Below are positions 9,501-16,733 of a DNA stretch of 64,000 bases, one piece after another. The position numbers and the translations under genes were made by a program. This DNA comes from an uncultured Clostridia bacterium. GTDB taxonomy: Bacteria > Bacillota > Clostridia > Christensenellales > Borkfalkiaceae. The stretch is taken from the NCBI GenBank assembly GCA_944330115.1, contig CALVIN010000004.1, positions 1 to 64,000 on the forward strand. Direction: 5' to 3'. The notes below the pieces were generated by a model that saw nothing but the letters and a program-made list of their open reading frames with translations, had not been told where the DNA came from and did not search any database. Each line of letters starts with the position of its first letter. Within the stretch, counting starts at the first letter, position 1.

Positions 9501-9788
9501 TGCGATTACCTCAACCCCAAAAAACTGCTCGACACGATGCGCCTTTTGTGCCGCGGAAAGAGCGAGCCGCTGATGGAACTTTGCCGAGTGTTCAACGAGG
9601 AGACGGACGACGGCAAAAAAATGGGCAGGATATCCGAGCTGTTGTCCGATGCCATCAACTCCGTCATCGACGTAAAAGAAGAGAGCGACATAGACAGCCT
9701 TTTCAAAAGCGGCGGGACGACTGCGCTCCTCTCCGTGGTATCTGGTTTAGACGACTTTGAACTGATTTGTTTTTTTGTGGTGAAATAA
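6564..9788 (+). CDS. SNF2/SF2 helicase with N-terminal PLD-like domain
   Basis: 1074 residues. Residues 1 to about 200 resemble the phospholipase D-like domain found at the front of this helicase class. The motor follows: Walker A D-S-V-G-L-G-K-T (268-275), motif II D-E-S-H (357-360), motif III S-A-T-P-V-N-N, and C-terminal motifs I-A-T-D-C-I-S-E-G-Q-N-L-Q and Q-R-F-G-R-I-D-R-I-G. In known loci this protein is followed by a DUF4391 protein and a type III-like methyltransferase/nuclease pair. Here only the DUF4391 remnant follows, so the system appears incomplete. GAGAGG lies 6 nt before the ATG. Confidence 0.85.
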   Translation: MKIIDNINNTVKNDLQESIRKGSKLSIAAACFSIYAYQELKKQLEGIDELRFIFTSPTFITEKTSKAQREFYIPRISRERSLYGTEFEVKLRNELTQKAIAKECADWIRKKVTFKSNVTQEQMMGFMTVDESTYMPINGFTTVDLGCERGNNAYYPVQKTESFENAQYFIKLFEQLWNDKKRFQEVTDVIMENITAAYRENAPEYIYFFALYNIFHEFLNDISEDELPNEATGFKESKIWGMLYNFQKDAALAIINKLEKFNGCILADSVGLGKTFTALAVIKYYENRNKSVLVLCPKKLAENWNTYKGNYINNPIAEDRLRYDVLYHTDLSREHGKSNGIDLERLNWGNYDLVVIDESHNFRNGGEISGEDARENRYLKLLNKVIRAGVRTKVLMLSATPVNNKFIDLKNQLALAYEGDAEQLNKKLDTTKSIDEIFRQAQKAYNIWSRLPAERRTTDALLRTLDFDFFELLDSVTIARSRKHIEKYYNTSEIGKFPERLPPISLRPRLTDLSDAINYNDIYALLMSLNLSIYTPSNYIMPSRLAKYLDLTHNKGTSLTQQGREEGIRRLMSINLLKRLESSVYSFRLTLERIRKLIGDTIETIKNYRSGDCMLDLTEISDSEDFDYDDQNTDLFSVGKKVKIDLADMDYVSWQRELEKDAENLELLSLMIDDTTPEHDTKLQTLLSLIRQKIEHPINPGNKKIIIFTAFSDTANYLYENVSKFAKEQFGLETAEVTGVVEGKTTIPKLRADLNTVLTCFSPISKGKSVLLPGRSEELDILIATDCISEGQNLQDCDYLINYDIHWNPVRIIQRFGRIDRIGSNNERIQLVNFWPDVDLDEYINLKARVETRMKISVLTSTGDDDLINAEEKGDLEYRRAQLKRLQEEVVDIEDMTSGISIMDLGLNEFRLDLMEYMKQHEDIETAPKGLHAVVNRAEDLPAGVIFVLRNINDSVNIDDRNRIHPFYMVYIGEDGEIVCDYLNPKKLLDTMRLLCRGKSEPLMELCRVFNEETDDGKKMGRISELLSDAINSVIDVKEESDIDSLFKSGGTTALLSVVSGLDDFELICFFVVK

Positions 9789-9789
9789 T

Positions 9790-10233
9790 ATGTTAGAACT
9801 TTTTAATATTCCAAAACAATGTATCTTAAATAAAAATATCCCGTTAGAAAGATTTTTTGATGCGGATCAACATAGTGGCGCTGCCGTAGCATCTATTCAG
9901 TGGTGCGCGTCACTCAAGCCGGTATTGACTGGTACAGAAGCGGTAAATGAAAATAAATTTCGCTATGAAGAAATCGAGGTAATTTGTGTCGAATTGAAAG
10001 ATACAAATCATTTATTCGATGTGGTGAACGGCATATGTAAAAAAATTAAATATCCTTGTTTGCTCGATATAAAGTATGGGGATAAGTTTTTAATCGGCAC
10101 TTGTCAATTTGAAGCGGGGAAGCTCGACCGTAATAGTAATGTTCACCGCTATACATATAATAAAAAGTTTTGTTTGGGCTCCAATTATAAGTTACATTTT
10201 GTTTTTTATTCTTATGGAGTTTGGGCAGATTGA
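9790..10233 (+). pseudogene. 3'-truncated DUF4391 gene
   Basis: Starts one base after the helicase stop, with the L-F-N-I-P-K...N-K-N-I-P-L-E-R-F-F opening typical of DUF4391 proteins that accompany this helicase. It stops after 147 residues, clearly shorter than the roughly 220-250 I recall for the family. The remaining 140 bases before HsdR contain no continuation that I can align. AT content is higher than in the helicase. Most likely the 3' part was lost with the junction that also removed the start of the HsdR gene. Confidence 0.6.
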
Positions 10234-10377
10234 ATTAAGTATTGATTGGATAAAAGATTATCGCGTGTGGGTTAATGAGTATGTTATAACTTTTATGACA
10301 TATTTGTTACATATCTGTCTAAGGAAGAATGTGCAAGTTTAAGACAGAACTCCTTTAACGTCCTGTTAAAACCCATT

Positions 10378-13317
10378 TTGAAAGTTCAGCTCGAAAAAAT
10401 AAATAGTTTTGAATATGGCGGCGAAAAGAGGTCTTTTTCGGAAGTCAATATTTTGCGTGCCGTTGAGGAGCTGGACGAGCCTCTTACAGACGGTCTTATC
10501 AAGACGAGCGAAAAAATTTACGATGCCCTTATGCTCGGCAAAAGCTATGCCGAACAGACAGCGGACGGAACTATAAAAAGTTTTAACCTCAGATATATTG
10601 ATTGGGAAAATCCTGAAAACAACGTTTACCACGTAAAAGAAGAATTTCCCGTGGACAGTTGGGACAGGCTTCATAACGTTCGCCCCGATATAGTGCTGTT
10701 TGTAAACGGTATACCCTTTGGCGTTATTGAATGTAAAGCGCCATATATTCCTTTGGAGCAGGCAATAGAGCAGACTGTCCGCAATCAAGGCGCAAATTAT
10801 GCTCCGCAGCTCTATAAATTTACGCAGATACTTATGGCGGTAAGCATGAGCGAAGCTAAGTATGCCACCTGCGGTACTGGCAAAAAGTTCTGGAGCGTCT
10901 GGAAAGAACAAGACGATGCTTTTATGAAGAGCGCGCTTGAAAAGTGCGTAGTTGGCAGAGTGCCTACGGAACAGGATAGGGCAATTATCTCGCTTTTCTC
11001 AAAAGAAAGACTGTTAGAGCTCACTCAGTTTTTCATCCTCTACGATGCAAATGTAAAAAAAGTGTGCCGCTATCAGCAGTATTTCGCAGTTAAGGAAATA
11101 ATTAAAACAATAAACAAAAATGATATTCGTGGCAACAGGCAGAGCGGCGTAATATGGCATACTCAGGGAAGCGGCAAGTCGCTTACTATGGTAATGCTGT
11201 CCAAATATATCCTTATGAAACTTGCAGGACGTCCGCGCATTGTCGTCGTAACGGACAGAAAGGAACTCGACAGACAGATAGTTCAGACCTTTGCGCATAC
11301 AAGGTTAAAGCCCGCAAGGGCTACAAGCGGCAAGCATCTTATAACGCTCATCAACTCGGATGCGGTCGATGTGGTAACTTCAATAATAAACAAGTTCAAC
11401 ACGGTAGAGGTGAGCGGACTAAAAAATTATTCGCGCGATATTTTTGTGCTCGTCGACGAAAGCCACCGCAGCAATTACGGTGCTATGGCGGCGAAAATGC
11501 GTTCCGTTTTCCCCAATGCCTGCTATATAGGTTTTACGGGAACTCCGCTTATGAAGAGCGAAAAGAACACTATGCAAAGGTTCGGCAAGCTCATTCATAA
11601 GTACACCATTGCCGACGGTGTTGCAGACCGTGCAATTGTACCGCTGATATATGAGGGGCGTTTTGTCGAGCAGAGCGTTGATGAAGAAAATATTGACTTA
11701 TGGTTCGAACAGACGACAAAACGGCTGACAAGCGAACAGCGTGCAGACCTTGCAAATAAATGGAGTTCTATCCGCCGTCTGACGTCTACCGATGCCCGTA
11801 TCCGTCGCATTGCGTTGGATATAAATCAGCATTTTTGCGAGGCGTTAAAGAGTACCGGCTTCAAAGCGATGTTAGCCTGTAATTATAAAAAAGATGCAAT
11901 AAGGTATTACAACTGCTTTGAACAGATGGGGGATTTGAAAACTGCTGTGGTTATATCTGCCCCCGATGTCCGCGAAGGTCAGGACGACGTGGATGAAAGT
12001 ACGGATGATGTCGTAATTTCCTTCTGGCAGAAAATGATGAAGGAGTATGGCGATCCCGATACTTACGAAGAAACCTTAAAAGAGCAATTTATTCACGGCG
12101 AAATAGATATTTTAATCGTGTGCAGCAAGCTGCTTACGGGATTTGATGCTCCGCTTACGCAGGTATTATATATCGATAAAGAACTCAAAGAGCACGGACT
12201 TTTGCAGGCGATAGCGCGTACTAATCGTCTGTATGACGGTAAGGACTTTGGTTGGATAATTGACTATCGCGGACTTTTGAAGAAGTTGGACGACGCTATG
12301 GAATTATATGGCGGAGCAGGCCTTGAAAACTTTGATTCCGAGGATATCAAAGGCGTTGTCGTTGATGTAATGGCAAGCATTGCAAAAGTACGCGAGGCAT
12401 ACTCTCAGTTAATGGATTTATTCTCGGGTATATCCAAAGACGACGAAGAGGCAATTCATCAAAGTTTAGAAGATGACGAGAGACGAAAGAATTTTTACGA
12501 GTTGCTTTGCAACTTTGGTAAAGCACTCCGCATTGTAGTAAATTCCGAGCAGGTAGTACAGGCAATTCCAAGGGCTGAACTTGAAAAGCTGAAAGCAGAC
12601 TTCATTCGCTTCAGCAAGACAAGGCGTGCGGTGAGAATAAGATATTGCGATGGCATAGACAACGCCGAATACGAAAAGCAGATGCAGGGGCTTTTAGATC
12701 AGCATATGCGTGTGGCGGGGCTCAAGCAGATAACTCCGCCTGTCGATATCCTTGACGAAACGGGGATGGAGGAGCAGCTTGAAGAGCTGGGCTCAATATC
12801 TGCAAAGGCAGCGGCAATACAGTCGCATCTTGCAAAAAGCATTAAGCAGCATTATGACGAAAACCCTGCTTACTACGATAACTTTTCCCAAAAGATAAAA
12901 AATGCCCTCGACTTGTATAAAGCGCAGGTAATAACTGAAAGCGAATATCTTTTGAAAATGCGTGAGATAATGGAGGAGTATCGCAAGGGTATTACGGATA
13001 TAAAGTATCCCGAAAATATCAAGGGCAATCTCCATGCTCAGGCATTCTTCGGCGTTGTGGCGGCTATTCTCGAAAACGTCATAAATATGGCTGAAAATTT
13101 CGACTTGATTGGTGAAATATCATTAAAAATTGCCGAGATTATTGAAAAACACAACGCTGTCGACTGGCAGACGAATACGGCAATTCACAATAAAATCGCC
13201 CAGGATATCGACGATCTGTTCTACGCCTATGAAAAAGAGGGAAGGCTCAAATTGAATTTTAGTACGATAGATAAGATTATCGAAAATGTTAAGACGGTTG
13301 CACTTCGGAGATTTTAA
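10378..13317 (+). CDS. hsdR: Type I restriction HsdR subunit lacking its N-terminus
   Basis: 979 residues from a TTG. The nuclease core is present (R-P-D-I-V-L-F-V-N-G then V-I-E-C-K), then the translocase: Walker A H-T-Q-G-S-G-K-S, D-E-S-H box, F-T-G-T-P, and the helicase C-terminal motifs. HsdR-like sequence continues upstream in the same frame (N-S-F-N-V-L-L-K-P-I-L joins directly) and is open back to 10279, where a TGA stops it, with no ATG. So about 40-60 residues of the usual N-terminus and the native start are missing. No hsdM or hsdS is visible anywhere in the window, so classical type I activity is unlikely from this locus. The 3' end overlaps the next gene by one base (TAATG). Confidence 0.85.
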   Translation: MKVQLEKINSFEYGGEKRSFSEVNILRAVEELDEPLTDGLIKTSEKIYDALMLGKSYAEQTADGTIKSFNLRYIDWENPENNVYHVKEEFPVDSWDRLHNVRPDIVLFVNGIPFGVIECKAPYIPLEQAIEQTVRNQGANYAPQLYKFTQILMAVSMSEAKYATCGTGKKFWSVWKEQDDAFMKSALEKCVVGRVPTEQDRAIISLFSKERLLELTQFFILYDANVKKVCRYQQYFAVKEIIKTINKNDIRGNRQSGVIWHTQGSGKSLTMVMLSKYILMKLAGRPRIVVVTDRKELDRQIVQTFAHTRLKPARATSGKHLITLINSDAVDVVTSIINKFNTVEVSGLKNYSRDIFVLVDESHRSNYGAMAAKMRSVFPNACYIGFTGTPLMKSEKNTMQRFGKLIHKYTIADGVADRAIVPLIYEGRFVEQSVDEENIDLWFEQTTKRLTSEQRADLANKWSSIRRLTSTDARIRRIALDINQHFCEALKSTGFKAMLACNYKKDAIRYYNCFEQMGDLKTAVVISAPDVREGQDDVDESTDDVVISFWQKMMKEYGDPDTYEETLKEQFIHGEIDILIVCSKLLTGFDAPLTQVLYIDKELKEHGLLQAIARTNRLYDGKDFGWIIDYRGLLKKLDDAMELYGGAGLENFDSEDIKGVVVDVMASIAKVREAYSQLMDLFSGISKDDEEAIHQSLEDDERRKNFYELLCNFGKALRIVVNSEQVVQAIPRAELEKLKADFIRFSKTRRAVRIRYCDGIDNAEYEKQMQGLLDQHMRVAGLKQITPPVDILDETGMEEQLEELGSISAKAAAIQSHLAKSIKQHYDENPAYYDNFSQKIKNALDLYKAQVITESEYLLKMREIMEEYRKGITDIKYPENIKGNLHAQAFFGVVAAILENVINMAENFDLIGEISLKIAEIIEKHNAVDWQTNTAIHNKIAQDIDDLFYAYEKEGRLKLNFSTIDKIIENVKTVALRRF

Positions 13318-14039
13318 TGGAAAGGACTATTGTTTTTCCTGACAGGGTGCTGAATTATCAGTATGAAATAAAGGATGTAAAAAATATCAACATCCGCATT
13401 CGTCCGGATATGAGCGTGTATGTCTCTTCAAATATTCATACAGATTTTTCGCAAGTGGAAAAGGTTTTGTTGGAGAAAAAGGAGTATATCTGCAAGGCAT
13501 TGGATAATTACGCCGAAATGCATAAATATGCCTCTGTCGAGCGTGATTATATAAACGGCGAATCTTTCAGGCTGTTGGGCAAAGATCTTCGCTTAAAAGT
13601 TACTGTCGGCGACAAAAATTTTGTTGATACTGATGGACTATATCTGTTTTTATCCGTAAAAAAAGATGAATACGACGTTAAGAAAAGACTAATTGAGCAA
13701 TGGTATCAAAAGACTTGTTGCGAGGAAATCGGTAATATATGTCGCGAGATGTATCGATTTTTTGAGAAATATTCAATTGACTTTCCCGTTATAAGATATC
13801 GTTCAATGATTTCCCGCTGGGGTAGTTGTCAGCCAAAGAGAAAGGTTCTAACATTTAACCGAAGGCTGATTGAAATGCCTAAAATTTGTATAGAATATGT
13901 CGTCTTGCACGAGTTCGTTCATTTCTTACAGGCCGATCATTCAAAGAGGTTTTATGCGCTTATGACAATGTTTATGCCCGACTGGGAAAGTCGTGCCCAA
14001 TTGCTGGAGAAAGAGGGTGTGCAAGGAATTTTATGTTAG
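13317..14039 (+). CDS. YgjP-like (DUF45) metallopeptidase
   Basis: 240 residues with the zinc motif H-E-F-V-H in V-V-L-H-E-F-V-H-F followed by A-D-H-S-K-R-F, the third-ligand segment of YgjP/SprT-like proteins; the S-R-W-G-S-C block before it is also diagnostic. These genes are commonly the last gene of type I restriction loci, which fits the one-base overlap with hsdR. The protease target in such loci is unknown. Confidence 0.9.
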   Translation: MERTIVFPDRVLNYQYEIKDVKNINIRIRPDMSVYVSSNIHTDFSQVEKVLLEKKEYICKALDNYAEMHKYASVERDYINGESFRLLGKDLRLKVTVGDKNFVDTDGLYLFLSVKKDEYDVKKRLIEQWYQKTCCEEIGNICREMYRFFEKYSIDFPVIRYRSMISRWGSCQPKRKVLTFNRRLIEMPKICIEYVVLHEFVHFLQADHSKRFYALMTMFMPDWESRAQLLEKEGVQGILC

Positions 14040-14050
14040 TGAGGTAAAGT

Positions 14051-14518
14051 ATAACCAAGACAAACGCAATGAGGATAATAGAAAAAGAGGGAGTGGAGTA
14101 TAAAGTTCACGAATATGACGGCGGTGCGCTTTCGGGCGTAGAGGTTGCCGAAGCCCTCGGTGAGGATGTGGACAGAGTTTATAAAACTCTTGTAACGACG
14201 GCAGGCCCGGGCAAGTTCTATGTGTTTGTAATTCCCGTAGTCGCCGAACTCGACTTAAAGAAGGCGTCAAAGGCGGCAGGAGAAAAGGCGGTGGAAATGT
14301 TGCCGCAAAAGCAGCTTCTGCCTACAACGGGCTATATTCACGGTGGCTGTTCACCCGTTGGGATGAAAAAGCTCTTTCCCACATTTTTCGATAACTCTGC
14401 CGAAGGCAAGGTTATCTTTGTCAGTGCAGGCAAGGTAGGCATGCAGGTGGAACTTCCCTGTGACGTCCTTCTTAAAATTACGAACGGTAAACTTGCAGAT
14501 ATTGCGAGAGGGCAATAA
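14051..14518 (+). CDS. ybaK: YbaK/EbsC-type Cys-tRNA(Pro) deacylase
   Basis: Hydrolyses mischarged Cys-tRNA(Pro). The conserved K-T-N-A-M-R-I start, F-V-I-P-V, L-D-L-K-K-A-A/S-K, G-Y-I-H-G-G-C-S-P-V-G-M-K-K and S-A-G-K-V-G-M-Q signatures are all present. The family's T-K-T-N-A residues are encoded before the first ATG (14069), and an in-frame TAA lies only two codons before the ATA at 14051. GAGG (14041-14044) sits 6 nt before that ATA. AUA is therefore the most plausible start, giving 155 residues. Confidence 0.9.
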   Translation: MTKTNAMRIIEKEGVEYKVHEYDGGALSGVEVAEALGEDVDRVYKTLVTTAGPGKFYVFVIPVVAELDLKKASKAAGEKAVEMLPQKQLLPTTGYIHGGCSPVGMKKLFPTFFDNSAEGKVIFVSAGKVGMQVELPCDVLLKITNGKLADIARGQ

Positions 14519-14527
14519 AAAAATTTA

Positions 14528-14554
14528 ACGGGAGGCTGGTTGCCTCCCGTTTTT
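14528..14554. terminator. Bidirectional terminator between convergent genes
   Basis: ACGGGAGGC (14528-14536) and GCCTCCCGT (14542-14550) with a 5-nt loop, T-run on one side and A-run on the other. It serves both ybaK and the minus-strand zinc-ribbon gene. Confidence 0.9.
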
Positions 14555-14750
14555 ACATATCCTGATTGTCATCATTATCTACTATTGAAAGCTCGATAAT
14601 ATCTTCTTTATTTCCGCAGCGTCTCAGATAATCGAGACCGCCATCAACGGCAACCGCTCCGCAGGAGCAAGATACAAAGTCGTGAACGTGTTTAGATTCT
14701 ATAACGTCGCCGCATTTTCTGCATTGAATTGCGTTTTTGATTATTTTCAT
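14553..14750 (-). CDS. Small zinc-ribbon-like protein
   Basis: 65 residues with two cysteine pairs, C-R-K-C-G-D near residue 9 and C-S-C-G-A near residue 27, separated by a His-containing loop (S-K-H-V-H-D). This is the pattern of a short zinc ribbon of the kind found in DUF7695-like clostridial proteins. The ATG at 14750 is chosen because GAGG lies 8 nt before it; the longer upstream frame is not gene-like. The acidic C-terminus could mediate contacts. Function unknown. Confidence 0.7.
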   Translation of the reverse strand: MKIIKNAIQCRKCGDVIESKHVHDFVSCSCGAVAVDGGLDYLRRCGNKEDIIELSIVDNDDNQDM

Positions 14751-14902
14751 TATTATCGCCTCGCGCTTGAGAATTACAGCTATTTTACATTGAAATACGG
14801 CGGTTGTCAATATCGTGCATATAAAATTATTCAGATGTCGGTTTATCCTTGAAAACCCTATCAAAATTCGTTATCATATAGAGGTAATCACGGAGAAATA
14901 GA

Positions 14903-15016
14903 ATGGATAAATTTCTGGTAATCGACACCGAAACGACGTGGAGTGATAAGGTTATGTCGATAGGAGCAGTCATAGCTGACTCATACGATATGCGCCCGAT
15001 TCTGCATAGTTTTATA
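14903..15016 (+). pseudogene. N-terminal fragment of a DEDD-type 3'-5' exonuclease
   Basis: The first about 38 codons read like the start of a proofreading-type exonuclease: F-L-V-I-D-T-E-T with the D-x-E metal motif, then V-M-S-I-G-A-V-I-A-D. At about 15016 the similarity stops and the DNA continues in another frame as a histidine kinase. The exonuclease body is absent, so this is a remnant at a deletion junction. Confidence 0.7.
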
Positions 15017-15881
15017 TCCGCTGTTGTATTTTTCTATGATAAGGCGCATAAAAAAGAAGGGCAAACTGCAAAGACTTGTTATGCTTTTGCCTTCTGCGCT
15101 GATACTCTTCGCCTCGGTATTCATAAATCTTTATTTTATATTCTTGCGTTGGGAATATCCGTATATTTCCGTCTATCATATCATTCTCTGTGTGATCGCG
15201 CTGTTCTTGCAGATGAGTCTCTCGCAAAACGGGCGGCTCACCGAGAAGAACGAATATATGGCACATCTCTTTGAGAAAGAGCAGATGTATCAGAAACTCT
15301 CCGAAGAGAGCATAAACGCGATAAATCTCAAGTGTCACGATATGAAGAAACAGCTCGAGACGATTTCAAAGATAAACTCGCCAGAGTCTCTCAAGGAGTA
15401 TAAAAACGAAATAGCTCAGTCGATAGCCGATTATGATATGCTTGCCGAAACGGGCAACAACGCCCTCGATATAGCCATAAGCGAACGCATACCCTTCTGC
15501 CGCAGCAGGAATATCAAATTTACATTCATGGCGGACGGAAAACTTGCAGACTTTATTTCTTCTCCCGATCTGTATTCTATGGCAGGCAATGCTCTCGACA
15601 ACTGCATCGAGGCGGTCATGAAGCTCGGCGAGGCTGAACGCGTCGTTACAATGAAGCTCTTTGAGGAGAACGGCATGGTCTGTATGCAGTTTGAAAATTA
15701 CTTCGACGGAAAACTTGCCATGCGCGACGGTTCGCCTGCAACGAGCAAGAGTGATACAATAAGCCACGGCTTCGGAATAAAGAGCATACGCATGATAGCA
15801 AAAAAATATAACGGTACGGTAACTATATCTTGTGAAGATAATATATTCGACCTGAATATACTTTTCCCTTCCTCCCATTAA
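15006..15881 (+). pseudogene. 5'-truncated GHKL sensor histidine kinase
   Basis: Retains the last membrane segments (about 60 residues), the phosphoacceptor block N-L-K-C-H-D-M-K-K-Q and a complete ATPase domain with N-box G-N-A-L-D-N-C-I-E-A-V-M and G-box H-G-F-G-I-K-S-I. Aligned to the intact kinase at 20903 it lacks roughly the first 160 residues. The frame is open only from 14976, the best start is a weak TTG at 15024, and no response regulator is adjacent. It lies just upstream of the first LytTR-type promoter, so it may be the relic of a second regulator pair for the same locus. Confidence 0.75.
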
Positions 15882-15888
15882 AATTATA

Positions 15889-15928
15889 CATAAAAGGGCG
15901 GCCCGCGCAAGCGGGCCGCCCTTTTATG
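15889..15928 (+). terminator. Strong intrinsic terminator
   Basis: An 18-bp perfect stem (CATAAAAGGGCGGCCCGC with GCGGGCCGCCCTTTTATG) and a GCAA tetraloop. It ends the kinase remnant transcript and insulates the promoter that starts 10 bp later. Confidence 0.9.
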
Positions 15929-15937
15929 TGCGTTGTA

Positions 15938-16007
15938 ACATTTCGTGCGCAGTCAAAAACATTTCGCGCCGCTTAGCGTTGACGATATGCCGCTCCCAAC
16001 TTATAAT
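15938..16007 (+). promoter_or_regulatory. LytTR-type promoter 1 (paired repeats, 21-bp period)
   Basis: ACATTTCG occurs at 15938-15945 and 15959-15966, exactly 21 bp apart, followed by TTGACG (15979-15984), a 17-bp spacer and TATAAT (16002-16007). Two 8-9 bp repeats separated by about 12 bp upstream of -35 is the binding layout of AgrA/ComE/LytR-family regulators. The same geometry recurs at 22318 and 26271. Confidence 0.85.
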
Positions 16008-16059
16008 GGTTGCATTCTCACAAAGAGAGCAAAATATTATCAGACTGGAGGGTAAAATA

Positions 16060-16716
16060 GTGAACAAAAAATTCAGGATTGCAACTGTTGCGCTCAGCAC
16101 CGTTGCGGCAGCTGGCTTGGCTATGGGCCTTGCGGCGTGCGAAGATACCGGCAGGAAAATTTCCGGCACATACACGGTGGAGTACAGCCAGGAATATGTT
16201 TCTACCCATATGAGTGAATTTGTCGGCGGCAAGGAGAGTTTCCTTACCGTGGGCCAGGCAGTTTCTTCCAATACGTTGGTGTTCAACGAGGACGGCACCT
16301 ATACTTATACCAAAGAAATGACGATGGCGCCATTCTCTTTTGAATTTTCGGTAGAGTTTACCGGCAAATACAGCGACGGCACTACGGCGTATGAAGGCAG
16401 CACGGAGTATTCTTACATCCTCAACGAACCCACCTCGGCGGAGTGGTCTCTCACTCCCGGTATGACCTGTATAGCGGGATGGGGGGATGGCGTCATCCAT
16501 TCGGATGACTGGCAGAGTCAGGCAGGCAAAAGTTATACCGGCGGACTCGGCGATGCCATCCAGCTCGGCGAAGCGGGTATGACCGATCCCGTTGCCGTAA
16601 TAGATTTCTTCCCCGCCGAAACTTTCGTCGCGGTGACTACGGATGGGATGACGGACAGTCAGCTCAGCGTCGAAGTCGCAATAGACGACGAAACAAAAAC
16701 CATCATATATCTTTGA
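16060..16716 (+). CDS. Lipoprotein paired with GH3 enzyme 1
   Basis: 218 residues starting at GTG 16060, placed by GGAGGG 8 nt upstream; the frame is open further upstream but that part contains the promoter. A Lys-rich n-region, hydrophobic core and lipobox L-A-A-C (Cys27) mark a membrane-anchored lipoprotein. The mature part is polar and beta-rich, with repeated D-G-T-Y-T-Y-like strands that resemble a small lipocalin-like or beta-barrel fold. It is the first gene after promoter 1 and lies 17 bp before the GH3 gene. It may bind substrate or present the enzyme; no catalytic motif is visible. Confidence 0.8.
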   Translation: MNKKFRIATVALSTVAAAGLAMGLAACEDTGRKISGTYTVEYSQEYVSTHMSEFVGGKESFLTVGQAVSSNTLVFNEDGTYTYTKEMTMAPFSFEFSVEFTGKYSDGTTAYEGSTEYSYILNEPTSAEWSLTPGMTCIAGWGDGVIHSDDWQSQAGKSYTGGLGDAIQLGEAGMTDPVAVIDFFPAETFVAVTTDGMTDSQLSVEVAIDDETKTIIYL

Positions 16717-16733
16717 TCTGACCGGAGGATGCA

